The translations under genes and the position numbers were made by a program. A stretch of DNA of 64,000 nt from Brachypodius melanocephalos (Eukaryota; Chordata; Aves; Passeriformes; Pycnonotidae): positions 5,761,612 through 5,825,611 of the forward strand of contig VZSR01003807.1 of assembly GCA_013398615.1 (NCBI GenBank), read 5' to 3'. Below the pieces are notes generated by a model. The model did not search any database, was not told the DNA's origin, and saw only the letters and a list, made by a program, of their open reading frames with translations. Each line of letters starts with the position of its first letter. Positions within the stretch are counted from its first letter, which is position 1. Of this stretch, positions 22,953-34,116 are shown in pieces.

Positions 22953-25549
22953 CAGACTTCAGAGATTATTAGATTCTGTCACCTAAAAACACTGGTCATA
23001 AATCGAAATCAAAAGGCCATCACAGAAGCTTTAGGAAAGGTTTATAAACAGTAAGAAGTCAGGACTTAAAAAACACACTGAAGCACGACCGCACACAAAA
23101 AATTCTATCAGCACTGCCGTGTGACTAACTGCTATATGTGTTATTGTACATCTGGAAGTTCAAAGTGTATCTATTGCTCAAATCAAGGCATCAGCCCTAA
23201 TCATAGTAAAGTAAGCCAGTGTTAAAATGTTTTTAAAGGAAAAATAAATATATTGGTGAAAAAAATCTAATTTGGAGCACTTAATAACCAAAAAAATGTT
23301 AAATTGCAGTTCACTTTTATAATAGAAAATAAACCTCCCTTTAATGAATACAAGCCTAATCATGCAGATTCTAAGTTAGCAATAAAAACAGCTAACTTGG
23401 GGAGGTTTTATAAACAGTGACAATAAGTCTAAATCCATGATAAATATAATGACCAATAAGTTTCAGTGTTCTTAAAAAACACATCTAAATTTCAGTGTGG
23501 AAGAAGAAAATCCAAGCAACAAGCCTGGCATTAGCATCTCAAACTCTCTACATTTTACACACTCAGATAAAGTAACAGCTTAAGTCAATCCTGTTTGACT
23601 GCTATCCAGTTATTTATATGAGTAAATGAAGCTGGCGTCAGGGTGGGGAGATGAACTGGCAATGTGCCGTAGAGCTTTGAATTACAATTTGTATATAATG
23701 GGGCACACTGCAGGCACTCTGATTGCAGTCTATCCATCTGTGTGGACAAAGCTAAGCACAGGAACCAAAACAGGCAATGCTCTGGTTTACCTAATGACAG
23801 ATATTTCTTCAATATGCAGGTGAACTCGCCGAGGACAGATCTGCAGAAGACCTCACCCCAGCCGTGAGCTGAAGCCCCGGAATTATGCACACAGCAGTCT
23901 CCCTTGAGACAGGAAACCCTTGGTATGGGCTTTGTACCCATGCATTTGCAGTTCTGCTGCCTGAAAGGATCACCTAAAACCAGAATAAACATTCCCATGG
24001 TTCCTGGAAATCTCAAAGACTCCACGACATACCGGACTTTACTACAGTCATGGTTATAATGGAAAGGCATGGCCCTTAATGAAACAATAACTCAGCTGGC
24101 ATGGAAAGGTCATCTCCACTGATTCCACAGACCTTTAAAGACCATTTGGAGAGGGAAGAGGAACGTAGGAGAAATGAGATTATTCCTCCACAGCTTGAAC
24201 AAATTACATCAGATTTTAATATCTGAAGCAGGTTAGGCGCTCACATTCACACCTTACATCACCAGGAAAAGGAATGAATATTTTCGGTGACTTCATGGGT
24301 AGCATACAAATCCATAAATTTCACACAAAGAGTGATTCTTGCTTTTTAGGCTTGTTTCTAAGAAATGTCATAGTTGAGAAGACTGTGGAAATAACTAATT
24401 TCCCTAATCACCTATTTATCAAATAAATGTATTACCATACACAGCATGAACAGCTAACCCTAGTAGCTTTTATACCAATAGGGACTTCATCCTGCAGATC
24501 CTACTGATTACCAGCACATGGTGGGAATAATCCACTGGCCTTTTGTGGTGCTCAGAAGCACACAGTGAGTATCTGCTCACTTTAGCAAGAGATCTGCCAT
24601 TCTGGAGGTGATGAAGACATTTACAATAGTAGCTTATGTATCACCGTGCCATTATACATTCCCCTCTACTTTTACTATTTCCAAAAACATTTCCTACATG
24701 CATTTCACAGCAAAATTACTTCATTCTATTTTACTGGTTTGTAAGCAGCATTTGTGACCGCATAAAAATGACAAGCTCCTAACTCCAACTTTGGAATGAA
24801 AAGTCATCCCTGTGGCCTCTTCTTTCTCCAGAACTCCCTCTCTACTTGAAACATCAGCCAAGGCACAAATAAACAAATGTTAGTAAATACAAGACTGGAC
24901 AGCTATTGCTTCTCAAGAGTAAAGTCTGCCAACGCCAGATACGGATCCAGAGATATTGCTGGTTTTACGTCTTCCAGGGTAACTTTTCCAAGGAGCTACA
25001 CCCTTGTCTAGCTTGCCCAAATTCTGAAAATTGCAGTTTATGACTGTGGCTTTAATAGCTGACCTAACCAGAAGTGCCAGGAATCAAACCACAGTCTTTG
25101 AAAAGCAAAGGGATCCATAAGATACAGGCTCCTTGTTTTGAGAGACTATGCTATGAGATTCCCAATCCTAAACCGCATGAGATGGCTATGCCAGGATAAC
25201 AGTTCAGATTCCACAAATCACATCCATATTGTTAAGGTTTTTTTAGTGTCTGATGTACTTTTAAACGGACACCAAATCTGTTTGTCGGAGAGAGTCTGAG
25301 CTGCTAAATAAATAGTGATAAATTTCCTAATACTACTGGGCAGAGTGTTCCAGCAAGCACAACGTGTGTTTATCAGCTTCCCACTGAGCTAGCGCTGACT
25401 TTCAAATTTCCTTTAATCTTATTATAGTAAACATAGTACAGCTCTCTGGCAAACAAGGGGAACATTCTTCCTGTAATATCATATGCTTCTTTTAAAGAAA
25501 TCTTAGAGATGTCCAGAAAATAATTAGGCTCAACTTGGAATAACACAAT
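22953..25549. other. Non-coding stretch containing one longer minus-strand open frame
   Basis: The only item of note is a minus-strand open frame at 23585-24070 (161 codons) that starts with a true ATG in fair context (GCCATGC). Its product is cysteine-rich in the middle, with no recognised domain, signal peptide or repeat. A frame of this length is expected about once by chance in a window this large, so I do not call it a gene. Confidence 0.45.
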
Positions 25550-25575
25550 AAACTTGTTTCCAAAGAAACAAGTTT
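25550..25575. repeat. Perfect 11-bp inverted repeat with a 4-base loop
   Basis: AAACTTGTTTC, loop CAAA, GAAACAAGTTT. Eleven perfect base pairs form a small hairpin in otherwise unremarkable DNA. The stem is too short for a microRNA precursor and no T-tract terminator logic applies in this genome. Confidence 0.85.
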
Positions 25576-28500
25576 CACAAAATATTATATTTTTGGACTG
25601 AAAAAAATTTGGCTATTTTTATAAAGAGAAGACTGGTAAATTCTGATAGGTACTCAAAATAGTGTTTGCATGTGTCATATTTTTAAAGTCAACTGTTGAA
25701 ACACCAACAGAAAAATATTTTCCTAATTGCAAGCCGTCTACCTGAATTGAAGGAAAAAGCAACCGGAATTCTGGATTTAGAATTCAGAAGACAGGAGCCT
25801 CTACTTTGTGAGGGAGCTTTTGCAATGTTCCTTTGAGAAGAAAGAACATCAAGTACAGACAGCTTCATAAAAAGTTAGATAAAGAAAACAAAATTAAAAT
25901 CTATTATGGAATCTATTATGGTACAGTTTGTATTTAAAGCCTCTTTTCATTTGAGAGGAATGTACAGTAGACAAAGGTGGGATTTGTCTTACAGTTCAAA
26001 AGCCCCCAAAAATCTAGGCTGAGTTGTTGAATAACTTTATGTAAGCGACTGAAGAAACTCTGGGAACCTGAAAGCAAGACAGTCTCAGGTGACATATACT
26101 AGCTCAATTTCCAGTTGTGTGCATTTCTCGTTTGCTTCAGTGTTTCTATGGGAAAAGGGTCATTACGTATATCAAAAATGGAACACAATGGTACTATTTT
26201 CACATATCTTGTGATTTTTGAACAAAACAATAAGTATTCCTAATAATCAGTTTCTGTGACATTTAAATCTCCAGATTCGGCTACTGTTAAGAAGCCACAC
26301 GTTCTGAGCTACAACTTTCCTGAAGGTTCAGTTGCAGTAAGGAATGGAAGTATTAAAGAGACAGATGAACAATCTTCCCCTGCCTACATGCAATCAAATA
26401 TGTTTAGAATTTGTTTCAGTTTGTAAGTAGTCACTCTTCAGACTAACTTGGCAAAAGCTGTTCTCACTGAAGAATCAGGCAAAGTTTCCATGGACATCAC
26501 TAATGAAGAATATAGACCAAAGTCAACAAACATGCTTAGTATAAATCCATTGCATGTAGTAATCTGAAAGGTGTCAGCCAGAGAACAATTTAAATCAAAA
26601 TACAAGCGATAGCCATCTCTCTCTTTATCAGCAGACTTTACTGGATGCATCCATTAAGTCATGCAACATGTTCACATATTCCCATCTTCCTTTTCTGTCA
26701 GCCTCCTCTTATTCCTTACAAAGGACACTGAGCTCCAAATTATGTTGACAGAACAAGAACAGACAAACGATAGATGGATCATAACAAAGAACATGCCTAG
26801 AGCAAGGATGTCTGATATCTGAGAGCTTCCTATTAGATGTTTTCCTTTTGGATAGAAGCTCTGACCCACTATTTACACCCCTATCCCAAGCTCTCCCACA
26901 TATTTTTAAATTACAACTTTGCAGATGTTATCTCAATGGAGACTGGCCAGATTTATGGGCAGGATCTCACTTAACTCTAAGCCAAGCTAGTGTTTTGGCC
27001 TCACTGGAAATGAGATTAGGCCTGAGATTTGCACCAGGGAAAAAAACCCCTGCCGTTCCATGCCAGAAATGGTCATGGAGAATTTTTACAATGCTGTTTG
27101 TTTTTTTGTTAGCACTACTGTATAATATCAGTCTATTTGAGCATTATCATAACAGCACTTAAGTAGGGTAATAGGATAGATGAGACAAGGCTGGAATCCA
27201 CAACAAAACTGCATATAAACGGAGACGGGCAACTAATTCACATCTAGACCAGCTCAACACAGTTTTCCAACTCCAGAAAGTGTTTGTCCAACACAAGGTC
27301 AGCAAGGCGTTCTGCATGAGCTGTACGAGTTTCGTTTCCAAGTTTTAAGAGATGTTAAAAATTCAGGAAATTTTCAAGATTTATTGCGTTAAATCCACAG
27401 TCTGATGTTGTATTTGTGCACTGCCCATCACACTCAATAAAAACTAGTTCCAAAATCAAATTTGGAGGATAAACAATATATTTTCCTTTCGCGGTGTACT
27501 TTACTTCTCCCACTTCCTTAAAAAAAAAATAGACAGAAACAAAATCTTTATAAGTCTTTCTCTACTTGAATGTATCACAGTTTTAATTTCCTCAAGTTTC
27601 ATTGCAAATTATAGTTTCTTAAAATACTCACTTCCTAAGCAACAGTGACTCTAAAACTGTTGGAAATGAGAGATAAATTTACCCTTTTTCTTTCTCTAAA
27701 AATCTTGTAATAAAAACAGTAGCATACATGTTTCTATATAAACTCACATTTACAGGATAACCAATTCTATGTGGCAGCACAGTCTATATGAAAAACTGGC
27801 TTTAGTAAATCCCCCTAACTTTTATGACTAATCTAAAATACACCATTATAACTCTTAGAGATATTATCTGGACAGCAACAAAAAAAAATATTCAGAATGT
27901 CATAGATAAGTATGGTTAAGCACAGAAGAAAAAAAATGTTAAAAGTAGGTGCTGTAAGATGACTTTTTGAGAAAGACAGGTTACAACTGAAGTTGCCATG
28001 ATTGTATCACACCAGATATTGAAAGATGGATTGCCCTCTGTTTTAATGTCCTGGAGCGAGACAGAATTTTTATGGTCTGCTTCCCTTTCTGAAACAGGCT
28101 TCAAAAATCTTCTTAAAATCGATAATAAAAGGCTTAATGCATTGAGAACAAGAAATACCGTGGTTTCAAGTGACATATCATAATCTACACAACTCATGTT
28201 AAAATCTATACTTCATCCCACAGAGAAGCTGCACATTGAAATGAAACTCAGAGTAGACAACTTCTAGCAACAGAAATACAGTCATGTGAGAAGGAAACAC
28301 GCTCTTGTTTTTCACTTCTTATTGTTCCGCATAGCACAACATTTTCTGCAATCTAAAAGCAGTCTTGGAGCAGTCACAGTGATCCAGGACAAGAAGAATA
28401 TTTGTATCAAGCATGCTATACACATGCAATCCTACCATTTCCATCATGATCCAGTGGAAATGTATGGAAAAACTGAAGAGTTGGTAAAAAATCCACTTTT

Positions 28501-31248
28501 TGCAGCAATGACAACTGTCTTCTGTTTCTACGTGAAAGAAGGGTCTGATCCCCAATTGCTCCAATAATAAATTTTTAAGTAAGAAATACTTTCAAACAGA
28601 TAACTGTTTATAATTAACAAATAATTTTCCAATTTAAAATCATTTTCTCCCAAGAAGCAAACTAAAGAAAAACATGAAACTATAAGAAGCCAGCCAAATC
28701 ACCAAGAAACAGAGAATGGAAATTTTTTCCCTTTATAGCGAAAACTGCAGAAAAAAAGGCTTAACGTGTTTTAATCAATCTTGAAGTTTTAAGTGGGTAT
28801 TTCTAAACATCTCCCCTTAAACATTTTCCCCTGCCTGAGGCAACTAAAGTCCAGGATCAGAGCATGATTCTCATCATGTTCTGGAACCCAGGAATTACCC
28901 CCCACAGGTGGGATCTCCTCCCAAGCCATACTTCTGGTGCCCTGTGGGAGATACAGTCAGCCACGACGCTGCACAAAGGGAACGCAGTGAAGCATTTCTA
29001 AATGAGTTTTAAAGTTTCAAGCCAACATTTCTCGCCACTCCCAAACGCAATGAGGAATATAAACAGCCTTATGGACCTTTTTACACAGAAGGGCCATGGC
29101 CAGTGACAGGCAAACAACCACGAAGAAGCACCAGCTGCCCTTTCCTAAATGCAACTCCTGTGTCCACACCCAGCAGACAAGTACAAGGCTACACTATCCA
29201 AAGTTCCCACTCAAAAACCAGTCTGTTATCACATGCCAGACTAGAAAAAAAAACCCAAACACATTAGCCACCTTCATTTTGAACTGAAGAGATCTCAGCA
29301 GGACAGCCCAGGCTAGTTGCAGGGCTGTGCTTTCCAGCTGAGCCAGGTGATTTTTGGTAACAGATAGGTGAGCAATGGTGCAAGAAGCAGGGACTAGCCC
29401 GTGCCCCTGGGAAAGACGGCTGGTATGAGCTTCAGACTGTGGTACCTGAGTAACAGCATGCTGCAAATGGACCAGGTCTGCTTTAGCAGCTAGCACAGCC
29501 CAACAGGAACTGACAGGCACAGCAGACACCATATGTATTCTACAGGGTTTTTTTACTTCAGGCTAGATTCGGTCCTACGGATTGCATTTTCAGCAACAAC
29601 TCTAGCACGTCCTTTAGTTTAGATTCATCTTAAAGGAATCCAACCAGCCACCATGAGGTACACAGAGATGGACAGCAAGGGGAACAACTGAAGGATGGGC
29701 ATCAAAAGCCCACTCCTGACATGAACCACAACACTACAAATGCACAACCACACCCAAGAGCATCTGCGAGCAGAGGGAAAGACTTCTTTGTGCTACTCTT
29801 TAGAGTCAGTAAATCTGCACAGTAGCTTGAACCACTCGATTCTTACTCAGTAACTTGGAACTGCGCATTGAACCAATTCTATCTCTAGATCAGAAACTGG
29901 TAAATACCACTGTATCAATCCCAAATTGGAATTTTCCAGTTTCTGATGATTGGGTTAGAATTATGTTATTTTAGCAATAGTGTTAGAATTAAACCAGCTA
30001 CCAGATTTACTAAACAAAACTCAAACAGGAGTACTTATTACAAAAGATGATCTGGATCTCTCAGATTTGCACTTTCATAGACATTGACAAATGGTGACTG
30101 AAACCAAGCATTTTCCAATTTATTGGTGCAGTTCAGTGGGTACTTCAGATACTAATTATTACCTTCACCTGATACTATGAAAAGAAACAAAAATCTCCAC
30201 AGGTAAATCCTTCGACTTTTCATACATTTGTTCTATTCCCCATTAAAAGTCATGCACAGTCCATTTGAAAGATTAAAAACCCAATATATTTCAGCTAAAC
30301 AAATCAGCTCAAAATCTTAGGTTAGCAGCATTTATTTTCGTGGCACTCTTGTGCAGGTCTTACTGAAGCTTTTCACTGACACGTCTTTCACTTACTTATC
30401 ATATTGCAATGGAAGACTGAGCAAAACTCGCTGCTACCAGACACACCTCCTCCCCACAGACAAGAGCTCTGCCCAAACAGCAGGCTGCAAGAGAGGTGAG
30501 AAGGCAAAATCCTACTTGCTAGGTTTCTTGCTCATCCTACAACAGAGATTATGCAAACCATTCCTCTCTTTTCAGCTGCACAGTGATCACAAATGTTTAG
30601 GACTTAGGACTTCACTTGGATGACAGCAGTTCATGAGAACTGTGTAACAGAAGTGAGAGGGAGACCACTTGCTCAGAGCCTGAATCACTGTCACAGCACG
30701 CTCATGTCCTGGCTCTAATGTAGGCACACAGCTGTTCCACACAGTTACTTTCTGGAAGCGATTTTTTAAAATCTTAGGGTATTACTCTTCTTCAATATTT
30801 GCAAATAATGAAGAAAGACCAGCCTGAGAAGCAGGAACCAAGTTTTGCAAGTGAAGCGTCTGCATTAAAATACATCAAGCCTTATACACAAATACTTCAG
30901 GCTGTGCGTACTCCTTGAAGTTCAAGAAACAATCTAATCCCCTAAGGAAACAGAGCATCTGTACTGTATTGGCATGGGTGGGAACACAGGAGTCTGAAGT
31001 GATTGCTGATTTCACCCTGGTTTAGCAAGAAATAGCCTTGAAGTAGCCTGATAAGCGACTTCCTAATTCCTAATTGGGGCTCTGAGCTGACATTGCTTGG
31101 GCTTGCACCTGCTGCTTCATGACTGTTGAGAGGGCTCTGGGATTCATAACCTGCGGCTTTTTCTCAGGGAATTTCTACTATCGCTGAGCTGAAGCTCACC
31201 TGACTCTACTCATTGGGATTTCAAGCTGATTATCTCTCTTCCTTCAGA
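25576..31248. other. Non-coding AT-rich stretch
   Basis: No gene recognised. A perfect 12-bp tandem duplication (AATCTATTATGG twice) lies at 25898-25921. Open frames such as 26848-27162 (plus) and 29194-29532 (minus) show no family signature. Confidence 0.55.
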
Positions 31249-31255
31249 GGGGGGG

Positions 31256-31301
<46 letters not shown>
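31249..31301 (+). repeat. G7-A46 homopolymer tract
   Basis: Seven G residues followed by forty-six uninterrupted A residues, then GGTTTAACTTG. No target-site duplication matching the bases after the A run was seen upstream, so it is not an evident retroposon tail. It lies about 440 bp from the CpG island. Confidence 0.95.
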
Positions 31302-31303
<2 letters not shown>

Positions 31304-31740
31304 TTTAACTTGTTATGAGCTGTTAATTTTGCCCTCAAAATCCACCAAAAGTTATATAACCACTTTCACAATAGCATGCTAAAAATAAAGAGCTGTTCAG
31401 CCAAATGCCACTGCAATTTTTTGTAAGACCTGTGCCTCCAATTCTGCAAGACCTGCGGAAGCACAACTATTTCCTTAACTTTACCAGAAAGTCAATCAGG
31501 AGCTCCTTGTGAGACAGACATGGGTTTGTATAATCCTCAAGTTCAAGGTAAAAAAACCCCAAGTGTCTGTATGCACGCACGTATATTTCCAAGTCATGAC
31601 TTAAAGTAATGCTATTCTCTCTTGGAGCTGATCCCTCGTGGGGTTTCATAATCACAAACCATCATTAACCCAAAGCAAAGAAAGAAAGGTACAAAGGGGC
31701 ACAGGTTTCAAGCACGAGCTATTTTTTTTTCTCTTTTTCC
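31302..31740. other. AT-rich left shore of the CpG island
   Basis: Ordinary low-CpG sequence with no gene recognised. A T8 run at 31723-31730 precedes the abrupt change in composition at about 31740. Confidence 0.5.
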
Positions 31741-31801
31741 TTTGGGAGGGAGCGTGGGGACGCGACGCGCGGCGCTCCAGGCGCTCGGGGACCCGGCCGT
31801 G

Positions 31802-31810
31802 CAGGTAACT
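31802..31810 (+). other. Consensus 5' splice donor, plus strand
   Basis: CAG|GTAACT, with the exon side ending at 31804. It matches the vertebrate donor consensus well and sits near the left edge of the CpG island. A plus-strand first exon ending here would have to start within or just left of the island. Single motifs like this arise often by chance. Confidence 0.3.
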
Positions 31811-32052
31811 TCCCCGGGCGCTCGGAGCAGGGCAGCCAGGGCTCGGCGCCGCTCTCGCTGATTTCGCTCCGTGCCGCTGCCAGCGCCCCGCGGGCGGCGA
31901 GGGCTCGGACGTGCCGCTGCCCCGAGGCGTGCGGCGGCCCTGCCGAGCTCCCCGCGCCGGGCCGGGCCGGGCGGAGGGCGCGGTGCGGGACCCCGCGCTG
32001 TCACCGCGCCCGCGGGCCCCGCCGCCCGGCCCCGGAGGGGCGGTAAGAGGGC

Positions 32053-32079
32053 AGGGGAGGAGGAGGAGGAGGAAGGGAG
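32053..32079 (+). repeat. (GGA)n polypurine tract
   Basis: A short GGA trinucleotide array inside the CpG island. Purine-only, GG-periodic sequences of this kind can fold into tetraplex or triplex structures. In this position it may act as a promoter element, which is inference. Confidence 0.85.
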
Positions 32080-32136
32080 CTCGCCGGCCGCAGGAGCAGC
32101 GGTGCCGGGTCAGGGCGCTGGGCGCCCCCCGGCAGC

Positions 32137-32147
32137 CCCGTACCTGC
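32137..32147 (-). other. Consensus 5' splice donor, minus strand (possible end of first exon)
   Basis: On the minus strand the sequence reads CAG|GTACGG, with the exon ending at 32144 and the GT at 32143-32142. Upstream on the same strand are an ATG at about 32287 with a 33-codon frame that stops near 32189, and a CCAAT box at 32419-32423. If used, the first exon would therefore be untranslated or carry only a small upstream frame, with the rest of the gene to the left. Confidence 0.4.
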
Positions 32148-32418
32148 ACGGAGGAGGGGAAGGGTCCGCAGCGCTCTCCGTCCGCCGGCTATAGATCCCA
32201 AGGGGCGATGAAGCGGGGTGGCGGTCGCCGCCCTCTGCCGCTGCTGCCGGTGGCGGTGGTGCGAAGCCCTCGCCGGCCGCAGATGCCCATAGGCGCTCGG
32301 TGGGGCCAGCGGTGCGCGGAGAGAGCGAGGCGGCTGTGCCGGTCCCGACGGCTGCGGGGAGCGCGGCACTGGCTCGGCGCAGCCACTGCCCGAGGAGAGG
32401 ATCAAGGCCCCGCTTTCG

Positions 32419-32423
32419 ATTGG
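32419..32423 (-). promoter_or_regulatory. CCAAT box, minus orientation
   Basis: The plus strand reads ATTGG inside CGATTGGCTCC, so the minus strand carries AGCCAATCG, the preferred NF-Y core with flanking bases. It lies in the CpG island, about 275 bp upstream of the minus-strand donor, consistent with a start near 32330-32360. Confidence 0.5.
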
Positions 32424-32619
32424 CTCCGGTGGCCAAACAGCTCACACCGGCCTGCCCGCCCGCCGCCTCCCGCCCGCCTCCCCTCCGTCGCCCCACGCGC
32501 TCCGCTCCCGGCGGCCCCGCTCCTCCCTGCCGCCTTCCCAACCTGGCGGGCACAGCCGGCTCCGCTCTTTCCCCCTCACACCCTCCCGCTCGCCCCCTTC
32601 GCCCCCACTTCCCTCCAAC

Positions 32620-32629
32620 GACGTCCAAT
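32620..32629 (+). promoter_or_regulatory. GACGTC-CCAAT composite motif
   Basis: GACGTC (core of a cyclic-AMP response element) overlaps CCAAT at 32625-32629, near the right end of the CpG island. It could serve either direction. The assignment rests only on the motif. Confidence 0.3.
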
Positions 32630-32650
32630 CCCGAGCCCTTTGTTTATGTG

Positions 32651-34055
32651 GGGACATTCTCACCCTGGGTCTGACAAAACACCCTCCTTCCCTTCGCATC
32701 TTCCTCCGTGAGCTGAAGGACCCGCAGCTTTAAGCATTCGTGACATTTTGTGTCATGCTCAATATTCAGACACGTTTGTTCTCTGAACATTTAAAAAAAT
32801 ATCCGTAGCTGGTAAAATTAAAAGCATGCAGTGCTTGATCACCTGAGGGCTAAATCTGAGGTAGGACAAAGCATTCTTTGCCTGAGTTGAGTTTGCTTTT
32901 CTTAGGCTGTTTGGGCTCCTAGCCCCAGTTGGGTTAACTACACGTCAAATCTCGGCATGCACAGAAAATAGAATCAGGATGCCTCCTGGTCCTGAATCTC
33001 AGGTTATTCACTCTCAGCGGCTGTGGCTGTCATTCCTTGGTGCATCTTTGGTGCTGATATTCCTTTTGCTCAGGATGTCTTAAGTGACCTGTGGAAAAGT
33101 ATTCTCTCTCCTGCAGATGTGCTGTAATCTTAAGGCAAATCTTAGACCTGTCTTCTGGGCAAAATGGCAAGCCTTTGGTTTGTCCCTCTATTTAAACAAT
33201 ATACAGTTGAACCAGATAAATAGGTCCTGTAGGTTTTCTGAGTGCAGGAAGATGTTGTAATATTTCCAGTAAGCAGGCTGGAAAATTGCTTATTAAAATT
33301 AGGGAGAACAAAATGATGAGTTAGAACAGATGCAGTCTTAATTAATGCATTTAACTGATGCTGTTGAATTAGCAGCATCTATGCCTGTTGGTACATCAGA
33401 TGTCATTAAAAGTCAATATTTATCCAAATCTGACAGATTGAAGTATTTGAAACAGAGAATGGAGTTGCAGAGATACCTTTGCATGACACCAGTATGTACG
33501 TTTTTAATGTACCTCCACAACATTTTTAATTGATTCCATATTTAATTAAGTTTTTCCTACAAAATGATATGTTATTTTTCATTCCGTATAAAGCATGCAT
33601 ACTTTTATCTCTTTGGGGCATACAGAACTAGTTCAGAATGGTTTTGTTTGTATTTTGTACAGGCAAAAGTCAGAAAAATAAAAATAGAAATATTGAGAAA
33701 TATATAAACCCAGACATATTTAGAAATATCCATACTTGGAGTATAATCCATCCCTCATTTTAAAAGCTTTATTAGCAAACACATCCCTCAGTGAATTCAG
33801 TGAAGCTACACCTCTGGAACTTTAGTTAACCCCCCAAAATAACTAAGAGATCCTGTTTCTTTTTCATTATATGTTTTTCCTTCACATGTCGCCGATTTAT
33901 TTTTCCCTGGAGAAATGAAATTGCTGGTTTAGAGACTGAGCTAGATTGCCAGCCACGGCCCAGGAGACACAGCAGCCACTGCACCTCCCTCGGCCCGTGA
34001 CACCTCTGTCACAGGCAGAGTTCTCCCTGCATGCTCCTGATCCAAATGACTGGCT
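32651..34055. other. Non-coding right shore of the CpG island
   Basis: AT-rich sequence with no recognisable gene or repeat. A small perfect hairpin (GTGACA, CCTC, TGTCAC) lies near 33997-34012. Confidence 0.5.
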
Positions 34056-34116
34056 AACACACATACATGTATATACACATAAATATGTATACACATATGT
34101 GTGTGTATATATACAC
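34056..34116. repeat. Mixed CA/TA/TG microsatellite
   Basis: Alternating purine-pyrimidine DNA (ACACATACATGTATATAC and onward to GTGTGTATATATAC). It contains the palindrome ACACATATGTGT and is prone to hairpin or Z-DNA formation. Confidence 0.9.

Larger units (their letters stand above)
31741..32650. promoter_or_regulatory. CpG island, probable promoter
   Basis: GC content and CpG density jump sharply: I count 11 CpGs in 31741-31800 alone, against almost none in the neighbouring kilobases. The island holds GC boxes (GGGGCGG near 32036-32043 on plus, several CCGCCC motifs at 32453-32490), CCAAT boxes on both strands, and a polypurine (GGA)n tract. Consensus splice donors occur on both strands. 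All reading frames are long here because the DNA is stop-poor, so the frames of 98 to 266 codons are not evidence of coding. Several begin with GTG, TTG or CTG. In vertebrates such islands mark promoters. My preferred reading is a minus-strand start near 32300-32400, with a CCAAT box behind it and a first-exon donor at 32143. Confidence 0.8.

Noticed and set aside
31249..31301. Poly-A tail of a processed pseudogene
   Set aside because: No coding remnant of a spliced transcript was recognised to the left, and no target-site duplication flanks the tract.
32110..32628. 172-codon minus-strand open frame in the CpG island
   Set aside because: It starts with TTG, has no ATG before the putative donor, and has composition-driven length.
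31911..32711. 266-codon plus-strand open frame in the CpG island
   Set aside because: Stop codons are rare in such GC-rich DNA and several overlapping frames on both strands are equally long. The product is arginine-, proline- and alanine-rich low complexity with no domain.
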